Shown here one piece after another: positions 11,531-19,860 of a stretch of 20,527 nt of DNA; position 1 is the stretch's first letter, and every line of letters starts with the position of its first letter. Both the position numbers and the translations under genes were made by a program. Source of the stretch: Knufia peltigerae. Taxonomy: Eukaryota; Ascomycota; Eurotiomycetes; Chaetothyriales; Trichomeriaceae. The DNA lies in the NCBI GenBank assembly GCA_030247855.1, contig JAPDRN010000251.1:1-20527 (forward strand), read 5' to 3'. The notes under the pieces are model-generated. The model saw only the letters and a list, made by a program, of their open reading frames with translations. It was not told where the DNA came from and did no database searches.

Positions 11531-11542
11531 CCGAACGGACCG
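11531..11542. promoter_or_regulatory. CCGAACGGACCG site (ligase side)
   Basis: This 12-mer is identical to 11122-11133 apart from the central A/T. It lies 120 bp before the ligase ATG. It contains the CGGACCG motif also found upstream of the NRPS. Confidence 0.4.
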
Positions 11543-11661
11543 TGGTCTCGTTTGCAGCATGTAGAGGAACTCGAGACTCGAGAGATTCTTAATATTATTT
11601 TGCTTGCTAAACTGTAAAATCGGTCATACTATGTTCATTCCGGATACAATAAAGTCTGAAA

Positions 11662-13779
11662 ATGGTCGACTGCAAAGGCGTTTATAAGCCAAGTTCTCCT
11701 GAGCCGAGCGACCTTGCCTGGGTTGATGGCTTAACTACGGTAATTGCAAAGATGAGAACAATCTTTTAGTAACATTGGTGCATGCTTGTACTAACGCAAA
11801 AGCCATCTAGGTTCCATTGATCCAGGGCACTGTCGGAGAAAGATTCATAGAAACTGTGAAAAGATACCCAGATCGAACGGCGATCCAGACTGCTTCCGAC
11901 CAAGTCACATATAAGCAGCTAGATGAGCTGAGCGACGCTCTGGCAGCGACGCTCGTCGATCTCGGAGTCAACAAATCAGATAGGGTTGCTGTCAGCTTAG
12001 GTCATTGCGTCGAGTATGCAGTGGTGAGTAGAGAAGCTTCGTTGAATGAAAGCGCCTTTGGCTTAATGTCTGAACAGATCGTGTATGCATGCGTCAAAGT
12101 AGGAGCAGTACTTGTTCCGTTGAATCCAGCACACAAACCTAGACAAACGATCAACTCCCTGAAGCACATCTCGGCACGTTGTTACATCGTCAGCGCGGAG
12201 ATAACTCTTCCATTTAGACAACCTCAGTCCACTGTTGAATTACTAAATGAGATTTGCGCAGCTAGAGGTGACAACACCGCGTTGTTTTCCCCAGTGCCTT
12301 CATTAGAACATATTCTGCTCATCGATAACTCATCGGGACGAGTTGACGTCGTGAGGTATCCCGGACTTCACAACTATCATACAGTGTCTGCTGCCCACGT
12401 GGGTCAGAAGTTCCACCAGCACAATGACGCTCACGAAGGCGACGTCGTCAACATCCAATTCACGTCCGGTACAACATCATCTCCGAAAGCGGCATGCTTG
12501 ACACATCGGAATGTACTAAACAACGGCTTCTTCGTGGGTTACGGAATGGAATTGACCGAAAAGGACATCATATGCTGTCCTCCGCCCATGTATCACTGCT
12601 TCGGTCAAGTTCTTGGTTTGATGACGGCCATGACCCACGGTTTGTCATCCATGAGTCTTTGCCTGATCGTCACTAACTGATGAAGGTGTCACATTGATCT
12701 TGCCCGCTGAGAGCTTCAACCCAAATGTAGCAGTAAATTCCGTCTTAGTCAATAAAGTGACGGTCCTCTACGGAGTCCCAACCATGTTCCTGGCATATCT
12801 GGACGTTATTGCTGAACAGTAAAGCCTCCCATACCCTTTTTCCTTTCTGGCTCCGTGAAGGGTGATACTAACAGTGTACACCAGGTCCATAGCGCCGACG
12901 ACTCTCGCAAGTTTACGGACAGGCGTCATCGGAGGCAGTCCAATCCCACCTTCACTAAGAAAACAGCTCCACGAGAAGATGAACCTCTCAGCATTAACTA
13001 GCGTCTACGGCATGACCGAGGCATCGCCTATCGTCACCCAGACGAGATCTACAGATTCCCTGGAAAAGAAGCTACACACCGTCGGCCGCGTGATGCCGCA
13101 TATGTCGCTGCGAATCGCCGACAGAGCCAACCCACATCGAGTCCTGCGTCGGGGACAAAAGGGCGAAGTCCAGATGTCTGGGTACTCTGTGATGCCTGGA
13201 TACTGGAACGCGGAGGAGGAAAATGCGGAAACACTCCTCCTCGAGGACGATGATGGGCTGAATGGCTCCTCAAACAGCACTAATGGGACATCTACTCGAA
13301 GAATTTGGTTACGGTCCGGCGACGAAGGACTTATCGATGAAGATGGCTACATTAGGATTACCGGTCGCATCAAGGATATCATCATTCGAGGCGGGGAAAA
13401 CATCCATCCGGCAGAAATCGAGAACTGTCTCATGGGCTACGATCTGGTGGCTGATGCCAGTGTGGTTGGCTTATTTGATGAGCGATATGGAGAAGTTATT
13501 GGGAGTTTCGTGATTCCAAAAGCGGCTGTGAGGCCGGTGATAACCGACACTGATCAAGATTCCTGCGCTGATTTGAGGACTGATCAGAGCGATAATACGA
13601 ATTGTTCCTTGACGCTGACACCCAGTGATATCAGATCATGGGTACTGAGCCGCCTGGGCAAGATGTTCGTGCCCAAATATGTATTTTGGGTATCTAACAT
13701 GCCACTGACAGCGAGCGGCAAAGTCATGAAGTTCCGCCTGCGAGAGATTGGAAACGAATGGTTAGATAAGAGAGCTTAA
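11662..13779 (+). CDS. Acyl-CoA synthetase / acyl-AMP ligase (ANL superfamily)
   Basis: Five exons: 11662-11739, 11811-12023, 12078-12639, 12686-12818 and 12885-13779. Introns are 71, 54, 46 and 66 bp; the first, third and fourth have CTAAC branch sites. Together they encode 626 aa. The first exon supplies the only suitable ATG and a fitting N-terminus (VDGLTT/VPLIQGTVGERF). Seen: P-loop FTSGTTSSPKAA (225-236), PPMYHCFG, YGMTEASP from 370, RSGD with D475, GRIKDIIIRGGENIHPAEIE, and catalytic lysine K608 in TASGKVMKFR. The P-loop has Ser where most family members have Gly (TSGTTG). A low-complexity insert rich in Asn, Ser and Thr precedes RSGD. The C-terminus ends DKRA, so there is no PTS1 peroxisomal signal. 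Neighbouring an NRPS that starts with a bare carrier domain, it probably activates and loads the starter acid, like EcdI in echinocandin synthesis. The acid is unknown. Confidence 0.9.
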
Positions 13780-14009
13780 AACTTTTCCGAGCGCTTGTCG
13801 GGGCGAATAGCATGTGGCAATATGCTTCTTAGCTGTTGTCGACTAGAAGAGGTGTATCAGCTCTACATACAGTCTAGTCGAACTTGGCTACAATGCAGCA
13901 TGCAGGAATGCGGCTCCAATCGCGGACTTCGGGAGATTATTCTTGCAGTCGGAAAAAGTGATACCCCGGACACCGCAGTGCAGTGTCATAAAGATAGAAT
14001 GGCGACGAA
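13780..14009. other. Ligase 3' region with inverted repeat
   Basis: TCGACTAGA at 13839-13847 and TCTAGTCGA at 13873-13881 form a perfect 9-bp stem around a 25-base loop, about 60 bp after the ligase stop. It could lie in the 3' UTR. The frame at 13795-14013 overlaps this region and is not recognised. Confidence 0.4.
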
Positions 14010-14249
14010 GTGAGCCTTTCCGTAATTGAAATCTTAGGAGAAGGGTTACCAAAAGCCGTTGCGCTACGCAACGTCTTCGACGACTCCATTGGCATCAATG
14101 CTGAAATGAAGGAGGACAGCGTTGAGATTACCCCGGCTGGCCATTCTGTTCTCAAGGAAATGCATTTAGCCGTGTCAGAGGTTGAGGCGGATCTGGGCAT
14201 TAGCGGTGGCCCGTTGAGCCGCGAGAAAGAGCACGATTATGATAGGTGA
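14010..14249 (+). CDS. Unrecognised ORF fragment at the island border
   Basis: An open frame of about 80 codons runs right up to the edge of the AT-rich flank. It has no ATG at its start (it opens after a TAG near 13994; the listed start is GTG), so it may be a terminal exon or a truncated gene. The translation is acidic and helix-prone (for example EMKEDSVEITPAGHSVLKEM), with base use like the neighbouring genes. I do not recognise a family. It could also be non-coding. Confidence 0.25.
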   Translation: MSLSVIEILGEGLPKAVALRNVFDDSIGINAEMKEDSVEITPAGHSVLKEMHLAVSEVEADLGISGGPLSREKEHDYDR

Positions 14250-15251
14250 GAGGGAATCTTATAAAGGATCAGAGTAGAGGCTAAAGATAGAGAATTTCTA
14301 TATACCCTGCTATACTGAATGGCTAGGGAAGGCCTAAAATTTGGTAAATAAGGTCACTTTAATCTAGTAATAACCCTGGCGAGTAGTAGAGATTAATACT
14401 AGCTTTTCATCCATCTAATAGATAACTTACCTGGTACCCTAGTCACTCTAGCTTTAGTCACTTTAGCTTAGTCTATTGGTACTATATCTCAATAATTACG
14501 CGCCTAAAGACTTCCTAAGTAGGCTAATTATTAAAATAGATAAGTTAACTTCACTACTAACTTCAATATTAAAAAATTTGTCACAAGATACTCTTAACTT
14601 AGTTATAAAGATAGTAAAGATAATATAGAGAGCTTTCTCCTAGAGTGTGGCTGGATTAATGGCGAAGTTATAATAGGATATGAGCGCATCTAGATGCGAG
14701 AGGCTACGTGATAGGAAGCTAAGATAATGCTTAACATGAAAGCTATATCTCTAGACTATACTAAAGGCTCTCTATTTAATTAATCTATTAATTCTTCCCT
14801 ATTTAGCTACTCTACTAATCTACCTAATAATAGAAGTGAGGTTTTCCCTCCTATAAGTAATAACATAAGTATATAAGATAGTCATAAAAACCTTATTAAC
14901 TAGGCTAGGGCTAACTATACTAAATTAATTACACTAATAGTAGTATATACTATTTAGATAATTAGTAATAACTATAGCCTTAATCTAAAGGTAATAGTCA
15001 TAAAGACCAGCCTTATTACGATAGATTAGAACGATATACTAGTAAATTAGATCCTAAGTTTAGTGACCCTCATAATATTAAGTCTAAAAAGACCTTAAAA
15101 GGTAGATAGGCCTAAGTGTCCTTTATCTAGGCTCTAACATAGTGAATACTGTCTATAGCTCTTAGATTTATTAGATGAATAAAGTAGCTAGATATTCAAA
15201 TGGCCTAGCGCGAGAAGATTATGCTTATCTTCTTAATATTCTTAATTAATA
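14250..15251. repeat. RIP-degraded AT-rich DNA, right flank, proximal part
   Basis: Composition changes abruptly at about 14250 from normal coding-like DNA to TpA-rich sequence with stops in every frame. Traces of older sequence remain but no protein family can be read. This is the DNA into which the LTR element at 15257 inserted. Confidence 0.7.
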
Positions 15252-15256
15252 CTACT

Positions 15257-15486
15257 TGTCACGAGTAGACAAAACAGAGAACAGATAACATCTTAACTTC
15301 ACGCCAAGCGTACGTGCCAAGCACGTAACGCCAAGAGAACTTAGGGGAACCGCACAACTGTCGTAGGCTTCCCGCATAAGGAACTTCTCTTCCTTATGCT
15401 TTGAGTTCTGTAACTAGAGCACCTAGATAGGAAGACCTATTTTTATTGTGTTATTACTCTGCCTATTCTATAGGCCGTTCCTAACA
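15257..15486. mobile_element. Solo LTR of a retrotransposon with CTACT target-site duplication
   Basis: A 230-bp unit begins TGTCACGAG and ends CCTAACA, giving canonical TG...CA LTR ends. It is flanked by identical 5-bp direct repeats, CTACT at 15252-15256 and 15487-15491. Inside are a hairpin TACGTGC-CAA-GCACGTA (15311-15327) and a 10-bp inverted repeat GCATAAGGAA/TTCCTTATGC (15374-15399). No internal retrotransposon region lies on either side, so it is a solo LTR left by LTR-LTR recombination. It is less AT-rich than its surroundings, so it is either younger or was poorly targeted by RIP. Copia or Gypsy origin is not decided; orientation is unknown. Confidence 0.8.
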
Positions 15487-15491
15487 CTACT

Positions 15492-16022
15492 ATTATTTTC
15501 TATATCGTGAAGATTAGGCGCCTTTTATGCCCAAATTTTAATAAAGTGTGGAACGCTAAAGAAGTTGGCTTTTATTAAGGTACTAATGATTACTTCGTTA
15601 GTATTTGAGGCAGTGTTTAGGACATAACTTATTTCTACAAAACTTAGTATAGCGATACGAGCATTCACACTAACACTGATAACATGATGCCATTTGCTGG
15701 CCTGAACTTGGACGCCTACTTTTCTCCTCCACTGAGTTGGGCATGCCCTGGTCTAGATGTTGATGAGTCCGTACAATTACAGCTAGAGCTCCGAAATGAA
15801 TACGAATAATGTGAATATTCACGAATAAATGTGAATATGAATACGGACCGAATATTCACACATGTGGGACACTTGACAGGGCATGCTGCTCATTCTTCTA
15901 CCCTCGCTGTCGCCGTCTAGTGAAGCGCTAATCCAAAGAAGTCTGTCACAATAGTATTAACCCTACGGCACAGCGTCTCTGCTGCTACACTAGTTGTACA
16001 CCGCCTTTTGCATCCGTCCTAT
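15492..16022. repeat. Transposon terminal-type DNA with GTGAATA palindromes
   Basis: Between 15800 and 15865 the word GAATA and its complement recur in both orientations, including the perfect palindrome GTGAATATTCAC (15811-15822). GCATGCCCTG (15741-15750) and CAGGGCATGC (15877-15886) are perfect 10-bp inverted repeats. hAT elements commonly start with CAG and carry subterminal repeats, and a hAT transposase tail lies directly to the right. This is therefore plausibly a hAT end, with the exact boundary unresolved. A CGGACCG motif at 15844 is presumably incidental. Confidence 0.45.
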
Positions 16023-16330
16023 CTATCTGCAGGAATCGTAGTGGCTCTTGAGCAGAACTAACGATCGCATAGTGTCAGCGTTCATCGACTGCCGCCGGAG
16101 ACCCAGGACGTCTCGAGCCCCACTAAACAGACGTTCCACTCCGACCTCATCGATGGGAACTCGAAAGCATTGGCCTTCCACCACTGGAGCACCCAATCCG
16201 CGGCGCCATCTTCCACACAACTCTGCGACCAGCTAACCACGGCCGAATCAAGATACCGGTCGACGTCCGACGTCTGGATGCCAACTCCCGGCTGCAGCCG
16301 TCTCAAATTTTTCCACAACGAATCTGGCAT
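16023..16330 (-). pseudogene. hAT-family transposase remnant (C-terminal dimerisation domain)
   Basis: Two overlapping minus-strand frames together give the end of a hAT transposase. One (16330-16082) contains VDRYL and WVLQWWKANAFEFP. The other (16220-16023) contains GVERLFSGARDV, RRQSMNADTMRSLVLLKS. These are the conserved blocks of the hAT C-terminal dimerisation region (usually DPLxWW...FP...VERxFSxxRD...RxxLxxxTixaLxxLks). The reading frame shifts between them, and about 15 residues normally found before VERLF are missing, so there is an internal deletion. The N-terminal and catalytic parts are absent. The sequence is GC-normal, unlike RIP-damaged neighbours. Confidence 0.75.
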
Positions 16331-16731
16331 ACCAGCCGGTTGTTTAGGCTCTGGGGAAAGACTGAGCTAAAATGGATATTCGGTCTTAAGGAAATCTCAG
16401 ACTTATGATATAGTGGACGCCGTATCAGCCGTGTTCATGTGCGCTATAATTAATAAGGTCTTAATACGTGAATCCAACACCGTCAATACATAGTATAATA
16501 TGTTATTATCCATTTTGCGAATGAACTTATCTATTGTGCTTTGCAAAATTCCGTAAAAACCTTATTTTTTTGCAACATGTAAAACATTCGATAATCATAA
16601 AAGCGGTGAGAACACAACGCTATATTTCTTAATAACTACCCTATAATTTCATAAATATTATATGATAATCTTGCTCCGGAGCAAATTCTCTATCTAAGTA
16701 TCTAAATTTTACTATATAAAAAGGCGTGGTT
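16331..16731. other. AT-rich spacer with GC palindrome before the mariner relic
   Basis: No gene is visible. TTGCTCCGGAGCAA at 16671-16684 is a perfect 14-bp palindrome lying 48 bp before the transposase start, in otherwise AT-rich DNA. It could belong to the 5' terminal region of the mariner element. No matching inverted copy was found downstream. Confidence 0.4.
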
Positions 16732-17700
16732 ATGATGCCATTACAGCTAAAGTTTAATTCTACGGTAAAAGCGGCCGTGTTAATTGCACTTGGGGTAGGA
16801 GTGAAAGGCATAGCCATTATAAAGGCTTAAGGGGTTTCTAATGCCTATATTTCTAAGGTTTAATGGGAGTTACGCTATTAAGATATCAAAATAAATGATA
16901 TAGTACCTATTAAAGGTTGTCTAAAGTTAATTTATTATGCCGTAATGAAAGGACTTCGTGATTTTATGCTAGATTAGTTAATGGCGTAACTAGATAAGTG
17001 CTGCGATTTTCTCCGTAATGAGTTTAGTATTAACGCTTATATATTAATAGTCTCCTAGGCACTTAACTCTATAAATGTTATGTATAAATAGGTAACTAGA
17101 GTTAACACTAGGTAAGATAATGAACTTGTTACTTTCTATATAGTATAGATAGCTAATTACACTAGTAACTAGCTAGTAATACTTAATGAAAGCGCCGTAA
17201 ATAATAGAACTATGGATAGAAAGTTTGGCTGGTTAGCTCGTAATACTCCATGCTAAGTATAACTACTAAGTAGTTAATCTACCAGTTAAAGCATTTTATC
17301 TATGATAATAATAGATAGGTAGCTCACTTATGAGGTCTATTAAGGCTCTTTTAACGCTGAATAATTCGAAACATTTCTCTAAGGAGTGCTTAATAAGATA
17401 AACCCCTTTCTAGGAGATCATTCCGTTCTGATTATAAATAATGTAATTATCTACTAATTCAATAGAGTTAAGCGAATATGTGAGGAGTAGGGCGTTATTC
17501 TTAAGTACTTATCTCTATATACTTTAGAGCTTAATCTAATTAAGATGTTATTTCATAAGTTAAAGGAGTGAATATAAAAGAATAAAGAACTAGGCTATTA
17601 TTATGAGAATAGCTTTAATACCTTTATTTATTTAGTAATGACTAGTGTCTATAAGGCTAAGATAGCTTATAATTACTTCTGTAGATATAGCTATATTTAA
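16732..17700 (+). pseudogene. Tc1/mariner-type (DDE_3) transposase, inactivated by RIP
   Basis: One continuous frame of 323 codons, from ATG 16732 to TAA 17700, reads as a full-length fungal Tc1/mariner-family transposase with about twenty internal stops and no frameshift. Recognisable blocks: an N-terminal helix-turn-helix region (VKAAVLIALGVGVKGIAI), MDRKFGWLARNTPC, YEVY-GSFNAE-FETFL, ICEE-GVILKYL (a dash marks a stop), and a C-terminal LELNLIK...FHKLKE. All three catalytic acidic positions are changed in the direction RIP predicts: the DES block reads NES (N at 17185), MDN reads INN (N at 17437), and NPIE reads NLIK (K at 17542). It cannot be functional. Terminal inverted repeats were not identified. 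Confidence 0.85.
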
Positions 17701-19860
17701 TAAGGTATAGTAATTAGTAAAGAATAGATAAAAAAAGAAGGGGCTATAAATATCTTATCCTATAATAATAAGCCTAGTCTATATACCTTAATTTATCTAT
17801 TCTTAAGGTTCTATAAATATAGCTATTATGTGATTACACTAACTATAATTAACTAAGCTATATACTATAATAAGTATAGTGTGAGATAGTAATACATAAA
17901 ATAATTATAATACTATACTAAGTTATATAATAAGGCCTTATTAACTACTATTTCCTAATAATATAATACTCACTAAATATCCATTTATACTATTATTAAA
18001 ACCGTCTCCACTTATTATAGCTAAACGCGCAAATTCCTTAAGGTTATTACGGATTTTAGTTATAAAACTAGCCGAAATAGTTATAGCCTTCTAATGTTTA
18101 TCTATATATATTCGTAAATTAAAGAAGCCTTATCTATAATCCATAATAAAGAGCTTAATCTCTAGTAACTTAGACATATAAATAAGATATTTAGTTACTA
18201 GCTAATTAAAGTACTCCTATATATTCTAATCATTATTACCCTCTCATTATGAAGGGCTTAATTAAGGCCTAGTAATAGTGGCGGTAGTAGCTATTAATAG
18301 TAAAGATTAATAAATATATATAGAAGGTTATACTAGGTAACTCATTAATAAGATTTCTCTAATATTAAGTATAAATAGATATATATAGTTTAGTAGGTAA
18401 ATAGGTAGAGATTAATATATAGTATTATAATGTTTCTTATTCCTATTCTGTTCTGAGAGAAGGGTCACTATAATCACGTCTGGTACTTAGTTAGCTATTA
18501 CACTAGGAGCCTTCTTTATAATTATATCATTTTAACACTAAACTAATGGTGTGAATAGAGAAAAATACTATCCTTTATAATTAATGTATAGATAAGAGTA
18601 ATTCTTATAATTCTTTAACTTATAATAATATCTCTTTAAGATATTAAGGAAGCTTACTCTAGTGGTAGCCTCTTTTTATGCCTAGAGTTATTTTTCTTCT
18701 CGCTATTATTATGTTATAGAGATTACCTTAAGTTACCCTTTAACCTTTTATTTCTAGTCTTTTCCTTACGATAGTGATATGTTTAGATTAAGTTAAGATA
18801 ACGACTTAAGGAGATATTATTATAAGATAATAACGATATTAAAATGTCCTCACTAAATAAGCTATATTAACTAGTTAGTTAATGTCGTTTTAGCTTCTTA
18901 ATAATTAAGTATACTAGTGCTAAATACACACTAAGTTTAGTTCTATTCTTATGGCTATCTTTTCGAGTATAATAAAGCTCTTATCACTTTTAATAAGCCT
19001 TCTTAAAGTGTTCCTAAGTCTTTATAGTTAAGGAATAAAGCTTTTTATTACCTTATTTAATTATGAACTTACCCCTAAAGATAGGGGGACATAATTTATA
19101 AGTCTTTTAATTATAGTTATTATATTAATACTTAAGTTAACCTTTATACTTAGGGAGTGTATTAATAATATTAAAATCCTAATATAATACTTTTATACTA
19201 AGGATCTTAACCTTCTTAATAAAGATTTCTATAGTGATATCATAGAAAAGTTTATTAATCTTAAAGACTAACTTAATAGAGTCTATATTAGTTAAGCTTA
19301 AGTTATTCTCTATAATATATAGTAAAGTATTTAATTAATAACTAGGTTACACTAATAAAGAGACTTATATTAATATCTTTCTCTTCTCTTTATTATCTTC
19401 TTTAGCATTACTAGATATAAACGAGACTTTATTATCCTTATTAAGAAGATTTAATGCTTTCTATACTTATAATATAACGTTCTCCTTAATACTTAGTCTT
19501 AGTAGTGACTTTAGTGACTCTAATAACTTTGGTAGGTTAGGACTAGCTATTTAAGAGGGATAAGGGCTTAGAGACATAGCATAACGCTTTGAACTTACCC
19601 TATTAGCCCTTGTTATAAGGCTATCGCTATTACTTTTGCGCTTTATGCGAGCGTTACAAGTAATAAGGGTCTTGCGAAGTGATTAGGAGGCTAATAACTC
19701 CTAGAGTTAATAGAATAGAGTTATTATACACCTTATACAATTTAACATTATATTTATATATAGTTATAATATATTATAGTAAATTATAGTGCTATCTAGA
19801 GCTATTATAGCTATAGAATAAGTTTATTAATATAGGCTATATAGTGGTGTGCAGATTTTA
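17701..19860. repeat. RIP-degraded AT-rich repeat, right flank, distal part
   Basis: This 2.2-kb stretch is TpA-rich with stops in all frames. AGAATAGATAAA (17721-17732) and TTTATCTATTCT (17792-17803) form a 12-bp inverted repeat just after the mariner relic. A short less AT-rich patch lies at about 19560-19690. The minus strand of 19380-19560 has a longer than average open stretch, but no family is recognisable. No gene can be supported. Confidence 0.7.

Larger units (their letters stand above)
10947..11661. promoter_or_regulatory. Divergent promoter between P450 and ligase
   Basis: This 715-bp spacer lies between the P450 start (-) and the ligase start (+). It must carry both promoters and both 5' UTRs. 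A 12-bp direct repeat, CCGAACGGWCCG, occurs at 11122-11133 (about 175 bp from the P450 start) and 11531-11542 (120 bp from the ligase start), roughly symmetric. A further CGGTCCG is at 11115-11121, and a CACGTG E-box follows directly at 11134-11139. The arrangement suits co-regulation of the pair. Short frames inside have no recognisable content. Confidence 0.6.

Noticed and set aside
12640..12884. Ligase broken by stop codons near 12680 and 12820
   Set aside because: Both stops fall inside introns with CTAAC branch sites; splicing gives the continuous family sequence THGVTLILPAESFNP and EQSIAPTTLASLRTG. The acceptor at 12685 (AAG) is less usual, so its exact position deserves an RNA check.
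4250..13779. Bacterial origin or operon structure
   Set aside because: Genes have multiple fungal-type introns, mixed strands and separate promoters, and the flanks show RIP.
16048..16370. Plus-strand frames of 62 and 66 codons
   Set aside because: They are shadows of the hAT remnant, whose conserved residues are on the minus strand.
19560..19690. GC-richer patch as a tRNA or structured RNA
   Set aside because: Partial inverted words are present but no cloverleaf, anticodon arm or TpsiC-type motif could be formed.
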